Shown piece by piece: positions 35,251-45,946 of a DNA stretch of 64,000 nt. Source of the stretch: Hanleya hanleyi (lineage: Eukaryota > Mollusca > Polyplacophora > Lepidopleurida > Hanleyidae); NCBI GenBank assembly GCA_036873755.1, contig JAVTVY010033832.1:89660-153659 (forward strand). Reading direction: 5' to 3'. The notes beneath the pieces were generated by a model. It did no database searches, was not told the origin of the DNA, and saw only the letters and a list, made by a program, of their open reading frames with translations. Each line of letters opens with the position of its first letter. The stretch's first letter is position 1. The position numbers and the translations under genes are program-made.

Positions 35251-35535
35251 TCAAAGGCTAACTAAACGAAACGAAAATCGAACCGATCTGAACCGCGCTA
35301 TCACTGAAATAAAACGCAAACTAACGGATAACCGAAACGATAAAGGAACCGATAAACGGAATGCAAAACTAACAGATAACCGAAACGCGAAACGAAACGC
35401 AAAACTAAGTAGTAGGCGAACTAAAATTAAAACCGAATCGAAACGATAACCGAAACGAAAACGGAACAAAAATCGCGCAAACTAGAAAGAGCGAAAGCCA
35501 ATGATTGAAAGGGCGATGCACCGTTTAACGGAAGT
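35229..35535. repeat. Low-complexity AACCGAAACG tract bounded by short inverted repeats
   Basis: 35262-35500 is a degenerate run of AACGAAAC, AACCGATA and AACCGAAACG words with almost no T on the plus strand. It is flanked by GTTAAACGGAGCATC (35229) and its near complement GATGCACCGTTTAAC (~35515-35530). The flanks resemble a MITE whose interior expanded; the unit itself contains CTAAACGGTGCATT at the matching place (4937). Confidence 0.55.
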
Positions 35536-36577
35536 CACTCTGCACTATCCAAGTTAGAGGCATACCAATTGCTTGTTGATTGGAATTGGTTATAAAATAT
35601 TCACTTTGAGGACATATCAATGGTATGGTATGTATGGTTTGTATCAATGGTAAATATATACATTTGAAAAAGGCCTGGTTTTGATCGATGATTCTCATAA
35701 TAATGAAATACCAGCAGTAATATGATAACATCATTAACATGTATCAAACTGGAATTCGTTCCAACACTTGAACAGATAATTGAAGTTCAGTCTCCGTAGA
35801 TTGTTACTAAGTCAGTCACATATTTCAAATTGCAGAAATTCCATGTCCTGGTGTTGTCACGCTGGTCGCATAGGTGTGGTCTCTGCTTAATCATGTGCTC
35901 TGGCATTTTCTGGCCCTATGGTAACTCGTGCAGCTCAGTGTGGAAAGGGAGACTACCCTCGTCGTATTCCTCAATTACTGGCTTGACTCAATGAGTAGGC
36001 ATCTGGCCAAACAGTCCCCATATTCTGTTCTGTTCTTTTTTTCAGTTCCGATGCTACCCCGAAGGTCACGCGTGATAGAATCCCAGTGTGCCTTTCTGAT
36101 ACCAGATGTAACTGCATTCATTGATTGATACAAATGACAAAGTGTTTTGTTATATTCGAAGCAGCCGTATACGCTTGGTTAGTTATCAAACCAAATTCAA
36201 TCAAGTCAGTTATTCCATTGAAATTAGGGCCATTGGAATTGGGATGCTACTAATTCCCGGAGCCTCAACCGGAAACTCAGTTAATCCGATTGTAGTTGAG
36301 TTCGAAAATTTGTTTATACTTGGATAATCTCCTATATTGAAAGTATGGCTATGCTTGGGGTCATTTTCATAATCTCATACAATCTTCGTGTATGGTTCCT
36401 GTTTGAATAACTTGTCTTACTTGGAACATTTTTGCAGTCTCATTCTTATTGCTCTGTCCAGCACTTGAGAAATCTTCGTGTGTTACATGTAGAACCTCAT
36501 GCTCTCTGTCAGATACTCTCCAATTTAATTATGAATCTTTTATTTTCTTACATTGAATTTGAACAATAGAAAATATA
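35536..36577. other. Intergenic stretch, nothing recognised
   Basis: AT-rich single-copy-looking DNA. Frames at 35928-36128 and 36121-36327 are short and lack recognisable domains. Confidence 0.5.
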
Positions 36578-37110
36578 GTGAGTTGGTGAGTGAGTGATTA
36601 TGATTTAACGTCGCTTTCAACACTATGTCAATCATATCACGACGTTTCGTCCCCGAGGCCCGCCCCCTGTACAGACCTTTTGATCTTTGATATATGTTGG
36701 CATTTGTGGGACTTTGATGCTTGGTCGACATCGGGCCTTACAGACTGGTCTTTTGTGCTAAATGCCGTCATTTTCATCTGACGACAATACAGCTCTCCAA
36801 TCCCCAGTGTACGAGATGTCACAGCGAAACAGCTCACCAGTTACCAATATACGAGTTGTCCGAGCATTTCCATCATAGCTCTCTAGATTTGTATCTAATA
36901 CCGCTAATACCGATGCTAGGGGCCGTGTGGTCATATCACTCAAGTTGCCACATGAGCAGCTACAATAAAAGCGTAACTGAGATACAACACATATCACGAA
37001 TCGTTAGATTCTTGGTACGTGCTTTAGAATAGTTTAACCGGAAGACTATACTTTGAGGTCATGTGGCTCTGTCAGTGTGTCGGCACCTCTTCCCACTTAC
37101 CTTATGTGTC
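36578..37110 (-). repeat. Dispersed repeat DR1, reverse copy with SINE-like 3' tail
   Basis: 36640-37110 is the reverse complement of the block at 50455-50940. Read on the minus strand it ends, at 36645-36578, in the tail GTCGTGATATGATTGACATA followed by (CTCA)n-like repeats. The same tail ends the 5S-type SINE at 59861-60100. This suggests DR1 is, or carries, a retroposon with that 3' end. Confidence 0.6.
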
Positions 37111-37119
37111 TTATTCCTC

Positions 37120-37310
37120 TTCACACCGGAAACCACATGGGTAGGGTCCTATTCCATTTCACACCTGGGAACCCCACGGGTGTCCCAGTTAGTCGCCTCA
37201 TACGACAAGCTCTCTGAGGGGCTGCGCCCTATTCTTACCATGACCTGAAGCGTGACAACGACACCCCAGGTCAATCCCCGGGAGCCCCATACCGAATTCG
37301 AGGCTTAATA
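37120..37310. repeat. SINE-like conserved segment
   Basis: Contains CCCCACGGGTGTCCCAGT, GTCGCCTCATACGACAAGC and CCTATTCTTACC. I associate these words with a common invertebrate retroposon segment (memory only). No flanking duplication was found. Confidence 0.35.
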
Positions 37311-37429
37311 TAGTTTTGGAGACTAACGGGATATTTCCTGCTGGTAATAATATCGTTTATACACCCTGTCCTCTCTCATAAGCCACACCATTGTTGAAAA
37401 AAAAATACTGTTAGAATTGGCTCGAAATA

Positions 37430-39259
37430 AGCTACGATCGAAAATAACCCCAAACCGATAACTAAACGTATAAGCGAAGTAAGTTGTACATATTGCACGA
37501 TCTTGAGGCATCCAAGCATCAGGGAGCATATCTGTTACCCGAAAGACTACTGCCTGGTTGAATGGATTGCTGCTGAGGGACGCATCCTGTCGAAACTACG
37601 TGCCATGGCAGTAGACGTCGCTGCTTTTTAAAAAAATACATTTATACCATAAATACATGGAATGAGAATTGTTTTCACCAGCTAATAGATGAGAGATCTA
37701 TATACGGTCAGTGATTTGCTAAATATATCCGAATAATTTGCTTTTCGCAAGAGTTTCTGGGGGATTATTTAATCTTCTCGCAACAAAACAATCCGCCAAA
37801 TATTAATTTAAAAATGGTCTTTTTCTCGACGCCTGAAAATATACGAAAAATATCGAACATAAGGGAATGGATCTTGAGGCTAATCGGTTCGACATGGTTA
37901 CTCATGAAGTCCTCTTCCGGGAAATAGTAAGCGGTTGTTCATGTTCTTATTTTCTCAGCTTCTAATATTCCATTCGAAGATATTCCTCCAGCTAAAAATG
38001 TTCTGAACCGCCCACATTGTTATATCTTTAATAACCAACAGTGCTTCACATTTTTCTCAGAAGTGAAGATATATCGTACCTTGTTAAACATGATGGTAAT
38101 ATTTTCCTTTGAAGTTGTCCCCATGTCGCCTGATCTTAACAGAGGGCGCCAATGGAATTATACCCGATCAGTGGGATTAGTCTGGAAATTTCAATGGCGA
38201 CAGCTCTACACGGTGCATTGGCAACTTAAATATCTTAACGCTATTCGAGAAGCAGTCTAGCTTAGCTAATCCTATTTCAAAACTTGAATGACATCTCTTC
38301 GATTGATGTATCTAACTGCGGTTAAGCCGGTGCTAGATTCTATATGGTCATGCCATTGAAGATGTCCACATGAATCATTGAACTAAAAGTGTGGCTGAGA
38401 CACAGAAACTTCCAGGAATCACTCGTGTCCCCTTGGGTGATATAGGGGGAAATTAGATTAGATGGGCAAATATGTCATTTTATGTTCCCAACAGCATCGT
38501 ATGTTGTGACTTACTTCTGTCCGATGGGAGAAAAGCAAAAAATAAGGTTTATTGATTTAGTGATGCTTTTTAGCTTGTGCCATTCCAAAGTAAGGACGCA
38601 GAAGGACACACTAAATCTTATTGTGCGTATATAAATAGATGCAATACGTGACAGGCAGTGGCAGTTTTGTGTCCACGGCTCCAACGATCATTGGCTTCTA
38701 GATGTCACTTGGACTACATTTTACTGTTGGTCGACATCCTGGATCAAGGGTTTCGAGCGCCGCTTGATATGACATGAAACATTGCTATCATTACAATGGT
38801 TTTCAAGGCATAGTTCCCTGTCTCTAAATTTAATCCAATGATATGCCAGTACATGAGTCAAACCATCTTATCAATAACAAGTACATGTATATTAGAGATC
38901 TGTGAAATCCACGTCGACCTATTCTACAAACATTATCGATAGAAGCTTTGTATAAACCAGAGAGGTTTGTAACTGTCAGATCAGATATTCATCAGGTGAG
39001 GGCTTTCTTCCTTTGAATAATCGCATGCCATGAAGCTACTTTTACACATTAATGACATATCGTTGTGTATACGGAAATGTGCGGTAAATTCAAATGACTC
39101 CCAAGCTAAAAAAGAAATCACGGGACAATTTCTTTATGGTGATCATATGAACACCCAGAGAGATCATACGAACATTCATAATGATCATACGAATCATCAT
39201 GGTGATCAAACGAACACGCATACTGATCGTATGAACAGGCATGGTGATCATATGTACAT
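37430..39259. repeat. Long diverged repeat, copy A, left half
   Basis: Aligns with 54475-55740 at perhaps 70-75% identity (shared words include CGATTGATGTATCTAA, CTAGCTTAGCTAATC, GTCACTTGGACTACAT and GTTGGTCGACAT). No gene is visible. The LTR retrotransposon at 39260 interrupts it, and it resumes at 45947. Confidence 0.7.
39141..39259 (+). repeat. 21 bp minisatellite, 5.7 units
   Basis: Units start with GATCATAYGAAC at 39141, 39162, 39183, 39204, 39225 and 39246; the last is cut at 14 bp by the LTR element. All are exactly 21 bp, so they encode a seven-residue repeat (DHTNxHx) in the frame open from 39030. Only this copy of the long repeat has it; copy B is cut by a LINE at the equivalent place. 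Confidence 0.75.
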
Positions 39260-40160
39260 TGTTACGTCTAAACGATAATAGAAAAACGCAACAGAAAGAT
39301 TTGTGAAGTCGAGAATCAATAATCAACTATTTATTTACAATACTAAAATCATATACAAATTAAGTTAGGTCAATACAGCAAATAAAGGTCAAATAAAACC
39401 TTACTGTTCAATGTTATACCGGTATATCTCTCAGAGTCCGTATCAACGTGCTAATCTCTATACAGTCCGTGGTGAAATCGCGTTCCTGTATTTCCACAGT
39501 CAATAGCGCTCAGCTGTTGTCCAGTTTTCGTCAGTTCAATCACGTAGATAATACACAGCGGTCGAACACAGCCAACAGGAATATATAATCCAGCAGTCAG
39601 TTATCTCAGGCAAATGTTAGTCAATAGTAATAATGATGATGCACCCACGTAAGTCGTTCGAATCTCCTCCTCGATCACTAAACTTCGAGCAATTTATACT
39701 TTATCGGGAATTCGAGATTATTCTATCAGATCAAGAAACTTCCATCGGTACAACAATGACGTAAGATTTAACCCAGATAAGATTACTACAACTACGAGAA
39801 AGTTCGACATAATTAACCCAGATAAACAAGTGCTTTCTCATTCCAGAAACGTCCATAGTAAACAACTATATGACAGTCTATATGTGCAGATGGCGCTCAA
39901 GTATAACTAACAGTATCATACGGGGTATGTTGATGAATGAGCGGATGGCGCTGTTTAATACAGATCTTTCGTACAGCGGCCATTTGCAATATAGAATCTT
40001 CGAGAAAACACCAGACGGATGACACATAATTCACTCACGATAAATCGGTCACGATTACGAGAAAATTCCATGAATACAACAGAACGTAAACATGTTTACC
40101 TCAGGTCTATCATTCTAGAAATATCCTCAGTGTCTAACTTTATACTGTAATACTATGACA
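39260..40160 (-). repeat. 3' LTR of the Gmr1-like element
   Basis: On the minus strand it begins TGTCATAGTATTACAG and ends ACGTAACA, with TG/CA termini. It is preceded by the polypurine tract. Confidence 0.95.
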
Positions 40161-40180
40161 CTACCCCTCTTAAAAGAAGA
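40161..40180 (-). promoter_or_regulatory. Polypurine tract
   Basis: The minus strand reads CTTTTAAGAGGGGTAG directly against the 3' LTR. The purine run AAGAGGGG is the expected plus-strand DNA primer site. Confidence 0.85.
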
Positions 40181-40275
40181 AAGTTTCAAACTTGGAACTT
40201 TCTTGACAATTCAAAACATTATTACAAAACAAAATCTATATCACAACAGCAAAAATGTTGACAAACATATGTACA

Positions 40276-42090
40276 TTAAATGCGAGACAAACAATCAGCG
40301 ATCAAATTGTCCTTACCCTTAATATGTTTGATTTCAATATTGTATTCTTGTAACACCAAACTCCATCTCAACAATCTTTGATTTTTGTTTTTCATCTTAC
40401 TTATGAAAACAAGTGGATTGTGATCACTGAATACAGTAATTGGCAACGATGAAGAAGTAACATAAACATCAAAATGTTGTAAAGCCAATATCATTGCCAA
40501 ACATTCTTTCTCAATTGTAGAATAATTTCTCTGATGTTTGTCAAATTTACGTGAAAAATAACATATTGGGTGGTCTACACCATCTATACCTTCTTGTAAC
40601 AAAACGGCACCAGCAGCAACATCACTAGCATCTACCGCCAGTTTAAAAGGTGAACCAAAATATGGTGCTGAAAGAACTGGTGCGCTCTTGAGTATGGCTT
40701 TCAGTTTTTCAAAAGCTGATTCACATTCATCGGTCCAAACAAAAGTTACCCTCTTTCTTAAGAGCCGAGTTAAAGGTTCAGTAATGTCTGAAAAATTTGG
40801 ACAAAATTTCCTGTAGTAACCAGCCATACCCAAGAAACGCATCAGTTGTCTCTTACATGTTGGTTTTGGAAATAGCGAGATAGCACTGACCTTAGCATCT
40901 ACAGGCTTTACTTGACCCTGACCTACAACGTGACCCAAGAATGTCACACGTGCATGTCCAAATTCACTTTTTCCAAGGTTGACTGTCAGCTTGGCGTCAC
41001 TCAGTCGATTGAACAGTGCACGAATTCTCAGTAGATGATCTTCCCATGTATCACTGTAGACAATGACGTCATCAATGTAAGTCTCACATCCTTCCAAACC
41101 GGAAGTAACACGGTTGATGAGACGCTGGAACGTGGCTGGAGAATTTTTCATTTCAAATGGCATAACTTTGTACTGGAACAGACCCTCCAGAGTGATGAAT
41201 GCTGATATCTCCTTCGCACGATCTGTCAGTGGAACTTGCCAAAATCCTTTCAGAAGATCAAACTTTGACACGAACTTGGCACTTCCCACTTTATCAATGC
41301 AATCGTCAATGCGTGGAATAGGGAATGTGTCTGTTTTGGTCAATGTGTTCACCTTTCTGTAGTCAGTACACATCCTGTAACTGCCATCCGGCTTTAGAAC
41401 GAGGATACAAGGTGAACTCCAGTTACTATTACTTGGTTCAATGAAGTCATTGTCCAATAAATACTGAATCTCGTTTTTCAGGTAGTTTTGTTTAAAGGGA
41501 TTCAAACTATATGGATGCTGCTTCACTGGATTAGAATCTCCGACATCGACGTCATGTGAAATTGTATCAGTCCGAGTAGGAATGTCGGGAAACAAATGCT
41601 CATATTGACTGAGCAGAGTTCGAAGTTCTTCCTGACGCGCTGGCTCGAGATGACACAACTTGGAATCCAGATTAAGTAGAATGTCAGAGTTCTGTAATTT
41701 CGCCGCTGTCATGGGCTCTTCACAAGTTTCATTAGTATCAGGGTCAGAACTAACTACACTTACAGGATGGACAGTACTGTTAGTGCTATCTCTGTCGATG
41801 TATAACTTTAACATATTTACATGGCATAACTGTTTGCTTTTACGCCTGTCAGGAGTCTGAACTACATAATTAAGGTCACTTAGTTTCTTTTCAATGACAT
41901 AAGGACCATAATATCTAGCCTTAAGTGGATTACCAGGAATAGGCAGAAAAGCCAGAACCTTCTCATCAGGTTTGAAACTTCGTTTAAGGACATGTTTATC
42001 ATAGGTTATTTTCATACCTTTTTGAGCTGACTTTAAATTTGACATGGCCAAATCACGTGTTTTGGTCAACCTGGTGCGAAAGTCCGACAC
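40276..42090 (-). pseudogene. pol: Integrase C-terminus, reverse transcriptase and RNase H of the Gmr1-like element (open for 604 aa)
   Basis: This is the longest open frame in the window, but it is only the 3' part of pol. Residues 1-100 are the integrase C-terminal domain with Gly-Pro-Tyr at 62-64. Residues ~185-400 are the RT: motif A SKFDLLKGFWQV (Asp278) and the active site YIDD at 338-341. The fourth RT block reads MPFEMKNSPATFQ, with Glu313 where gypsy elements have Gly, a likely damaging change. Residues ~480-600 are RNase H with Asp487, Glu527 and Asp556. It ends ~115 bp before the LTR, leaving no room for a downstream integrase. The start shown is where the frame opens after a small deletion near 42160 and is not a true start. 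It reverse-transcribes element RNA in the particle, by family knowledge. Confidence 0.9.
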
Positions 42091-42140
42091 ATATTGTAAG
42101 AGACTGCATGAGTCAAGCTCACTGTCTAGGAACTTTTCCT

Positions 42141-42895
42141 TTAGCAGTTTAAGGGGTCCACTAATTCAAATGGACTGAAGCCTAAAGACTCTTGAACAGA
42201 CTCTCTAACATCAAACAATAACAAATGTATGCCTTCATCCCAGTCTTTTTCAGTGTCAAAACAATAAGTCCTAATCATGTTCTTTAATGTTTGGTGCAAT
42301 CTTTCTAATGCGCCTTGGCTTTCTGGGTGGTATGCAGATGATTTGTACTGCTTTATTCCCAATTCATGCATGACTTGTTGAAAGATTCCTGACATGAAAT
42401 TAGACCCCTGATCAGACTGAACAGACTGGGGTAGGCCGACAAGTGTGAAAAACTTAACTAAGGCCTAAACAATAGTTTTTGCCTTAATATTCCGTAAAGG
42501 AATGGCCTCAGGGAACCTGGTTGAAGCACACATGATTGTTAACATGTATTGATTGCCTGACTTTGTTTTTGGTAATGGACTGACACAATCTATAATCACC
42601 CTACTAAAGGCTTCCCCAAATGCGGGATTGGTTGTAGAGGGGCCTTTGGTATGGTTTGGTTAGGTTTTCCTACCATTTGACATGTGTGGCATGACCTACA
42701 AAATTCAACAACATCTTTCTTTAAATTTGGCCAATAGAAATGATTTAGAATTTTGTAGTATGTTTTGTTAACACCTAAATGGCCTGAAAGAGGTGTTTCA
42801 TGGGCTAGTCTGAGGATATCTAAACGATATGACTTTGGTACCACAATCTGATACTTAACTGCCCACTCATCATCAGGTGACACATCTGGCGGTCG
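42141..42895 (-). pseudogene. pol: Integrase zinc-binding and catalytic core of the Gmr1-like element, broken
   Basis: The N-terminal HHCC finger is clear in 42883-42596: HETPLSGH, then FCRSCHTC. The core follows with IIDCVSPLP (first Asp), SDQGSNF (second Asp) and HPESQGALERLHQTLK (catalytic Glu). It is broken by a one-base frameshift near 42605-42620, an in-frame TAG at 42465-42467, and a short frame-shifting deletion near 42160 before the GPY domain. All three acidic residues of the DDE triad are still present. The enzyme would insert element cDNA; here it cannot be made intact. Confidence 0.85.
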
Positions 42896-43262
42896 CTATT
42901 TGCGCATAAGAACACCATTCTTACAAAAGTAACACACAGGCTCTTGAGTTACATCACACTCATCTACTGCCTTGTCAAATAACTTGCAAATGTCGTTGTC
43001 ACTATGTTGTTCATTAACCAGCTGTGATTTTGAAATTTTGTCATTAGAACATTCCAATTTGCTATCCAAATGTGGCTTATCAGCCTCATCATTTAAACAC
43101 ACAAAGGTGTCGGCCAAACAAACGTCATCGATGACGTCATCTTTAAGAGCCTTTTCAGACTCCTCAGCCAATTTACTCATGGCTCTAGTAACTGCACAAG
43201 CAGGATACAAACTTTGAATTTCGTCTTCAACTGGATCATGAATCTGATCCAAACAAGGCTTG
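42896..43262 (-). pseudogene. pol: Linker between protease and integrase of the Gmr1-like element
   Basis: An acidic, Asp/Glu-rich stretch without a recognised domain, read in one frame from ~43262. An in-frame TAG at 42896-42898 separates it from the integrase finger; the frame continues unchanged on both sides, so a single base change is enough to explain the break. A frame change near 43265 separates it from the protease. Confidence 0.7.
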
Positions 43263-44936
43263 TCAGTTACAAATTATCGGGTTAACCCCGACCTTTTCTC
43301 CCGCAAGATCATTGCCAAGAAGTAATTGAACACCCTCAAACGGTAAACTACCTTTAATACCCACCGTAACAGGTCCAGAAATCAAGTCGGAAGACAGATG
43401 AATGTTATGGAGCGGAACGGGTGTATAATTTACAGAATCTACCCCTTTAATCAGGACATTACTGCCTGCAGATGAAGAATCAGAAAACGGCAAAATATCT
43501 GCCAACAAAAGCGACTGGGACGCGCCCGTATCTCGCAAAATCTTCACAGGAGTAGCATTAGAAAAATCACTTGAAAGTGATACAAAACCATTGTGGATAA
43601 ATGGTTCAAAAATCTCCATAACAGGATTTGAAAAACTGTCAAACTTATCCTTGATAGAACTAATAGGAACAGTGTCCTTGGCCATTTTAACGTCATATAC
43701 ATTATGAACGTCACTAACCTGCCTGGGTACAGATCTTGAAGTGAGGAAACCACTAGGCTTTTGAGAGGCTTGATCTTGTTGTCGTCTTCTTTTCAATTTA
43801 AAACAGTTAGCCATCAAGTGGCCGTCCTTTTTACAGTAGCTGCAAACGGGAGACTTATTTTGAGTGTTAAAAGTGGGTGACTGAGACTTTGTGTTTGACC
43901 TTTGACCTTTGTAACTGGGGTTAAAAGTTTTAGGCCTTGAGAAAGAACTGGATTTGTTACCTGAGATGTTAGACTGGAATGAACTGGGCTTAACAGCATT
44001 GACAAATGATAATTTGTGTGTCAGAGCGTATTCATCAGCAAATCGGGCTGCTTCGTCTAAAGTGTTGGCATTCTTTTCATCAAGAAATGTTCTAATATCA
44101 CCATGGATACACCTTTTAAATTCCTCTACTAGCATAAGCTGTCTGAGGTTTTCAAAGTTGTTGTCAATTTTAACCGAAGCACACCACCTATCAAATAACT
44201 GTTCTTTTGAACGAGCAAATTCTACATGAGTCTGAGAGTTTTCTTGTTCACAACTACGAAACTTTTGTCTATAGGCTTCAGGAACTAATTCATAGCCTTT
44301 GAGGATTAAATCCTTCACCATATCATAATTTGATGCTTGCTCTACCGTCAATTGAGTGTAAATGTCCCTTGCCTTTCCGATCAAAACACTTTGAAGAAGT
44401 AAACTTCAATTTTCTTTCGGCCAGTTTAAATTTTCAGCAATTTTCTCAAAATGCAGAAAATATTTATCAACTTCTTTTTCCTGAAATGATGGGACGAGAC
44501 GTATTTGACGAGCTGCATCAAATTCTGATTGTGATTGTACAGGTGCATCTGCAGGAGGATCTGTTCGCGACTGTAATTCCAAATGTTTCATTTCTAACTG
44601 AAACTGTCTATCTTTCTCTTCTCTCTCTAACTGAAACTGTCTTTCTTCCTTTTCTCTTTCTAATTCGAATTTCTTTAATTCCAGCTGATTTTGCAATTCT
44701 AATTTCTTTATTTCCAAATAATCAGCTGTTTCCTCAGTTAAATCAAAATCACTTTCATCCCAAAGTTGTTTGCTAACAAAATGTTTAATAATGAGTTTCT
44801 TAATTTCTTGCTTTCTCCAAGATGTTTTAACTTTAATTTGTAGGAATTTACACAGCGCGAACAAATCCTCTTTGCGTAGTTCGTCAAATTCCTCCTGACC
44901 AGGCTTTGAAGCAAACTGTGCTGGATCAAAAGACAT
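43263..44936 (-). pseudogene. gag: gag and protease of the Gmr1-like element, with one in-frame stop
   Basis: Starts at ATG 44934-44936. The first 176 residues hold a basic N-terminus and a long charged coiled coil (roughly residues 70-125, ELEREKEERQFQLEREEKD). An in-frame TGA at 44406-44408 interrupts the capsid region; the frame reads on through IGKARDIYTQLTVEQ, so the two halves are one gene. The second half contains a zinc knuckle CSYCKKDGHLMANC (C-x2-C-x4-H-x4-C) and the aspartic protease active site DTGAS. Gag forms the particle and binds element RNA; the protease processes the polyprotein (family knowledge). Start chosen because it follows the primer-binding site by ~90 bp with no earlier in-frame ATG of note. 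Confidence 0.88.
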
Positions 44937-45022
44937 GCTGATAATATACTACTACTCGACTTCACAAATTCAGACAATGTATCAATTTAGAACTATGTTG
45001 CAAAGCTGGAATGTAAACAAAG

Positions 45023-45040
45023 CTCGCGGACAGGCCCCCA
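45023..45040 (-). promoter_or_regulatory. Primer-binding site
   Basis: The minus strand reads TGGGGGCCTGTCCGCG, starting five bases after the 5' LTR. TGG matches the CCA end of a tRNA; which tRNA I cannot say. Confidence 0.7.
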
Positions 45041-45045
45041 ATTTC

Positions 45046-45946
45046 TGTTACGTCTAAACGATAATAGAAAAACGCAACAGAAAGATTTGTGAAGTCGAGA
45101 ATCAATAATCAACTATTTATTTACAATACTAAAATCATATACAAATTAAGTTAGGTCAATACAGCAAATAGAGGTCAAATAAAATCTTACTGTTCAATGT
45201 TATACCGGTATATCTCTCAGAGTCCGTATCAACGTGCTAATCTCTATACAGTCCGTGGTGAAATCGCGTTCCTGTATTTCCACAGTCAATAACGCTCAGC
45301 TGTTGTCCAGTTTTCGTCAGTTCAATCACGTAGATAATACACAGCGGTCGAACACAGCCAACAGGAATATATAATCCAGCAGTCAGTTATCTCAGGCAAA
45401 TGTTAGTCAATAGTAATAATGATGATGCACCCACGTAAGTCGTTCGAATCTCCTCCTCGATCACTAAACTTCGAGCAAGTTATACTTTATCGGGAATTCG
45501 AGATTATTCTATCACATCAAGAAACTTCCATCGGTACAACAATGACGTAAGATTTAACCCAGATAAGATTACAACAACTACGAGAAAGTTCGACATAATT
45601 AACCCAGATAAACAAGTGCTTTCTCATTCCAGAAACGTCCATAGTAAACAACTATATGACAGTCTATATGTGCAGATGGCGCTCAAGTATAACTAACAGT
45701 ATCATACGGGGTCTTTTGATGAATGAGCAGATGGCGCTGTTTAATATAGATCTTTCTTACAGCGGCCATTTGCAATATAGAATCTTCGAGAAAACACGAG
45801 ACGGATGACACATAATTCACTCACGATAAATCGGTCACGATTACGAGAAAATTCCATGAATACAACAGAACGTAAACATGTTTACCTCAGGTTTATCATT
45901 CTAGTAATATCCTCAGTGTCTAACTTTATACTGTAAAACTATGACA
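45046..45946 (-). repeat. 5' LTR of the Gmr1-like element
   Basis: 901 bp, the same length as its partner at 39260-40160, with ~15 substitutions between them. It holds the element's promoter by family knowledge; I did not identify a convincing TATA box. Confidence 0.95.

Larger units (their letters stand above)
39260..45946 (-). mobile_element. Near-complete Ty3/gypsy LTR retrotransposon with integrase before RT (Gmr1-like), 6687 bp
   Basis: Two 901 bp LTRs (39260-40160 and 45046-45946) differ at about 15 positions with no indel seen (~1.7%). The element is bounded by a 4 bp ACAT duplication (39256-39259 and 45947-45950). On the minus strand the order is LTR, primer-binding site, gag with zinc knuckle, protease, integrase, reverse transcriptase, RNase H, polypurine tract, LTR. 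Integrase upstream of RT is the copia order, but the RT and the GPY-type integrase are gypsy-like; that combination defines the Gmr1-like group. The coding region has several stops and frameshifts, so this copy is not autonomous. Confidence 0.93.

Noticed and set aside
35251..35469. Arg/Phe/Ser-rich minus-strand frame
   Set aside because: It is a translation of the low-complexity AACCGAAACG tract.
44330..44776. 148 aa plus-strand frame
   Set aside because: It is the antisense of the gag coiled-coil region of the LTR retrotransposon.
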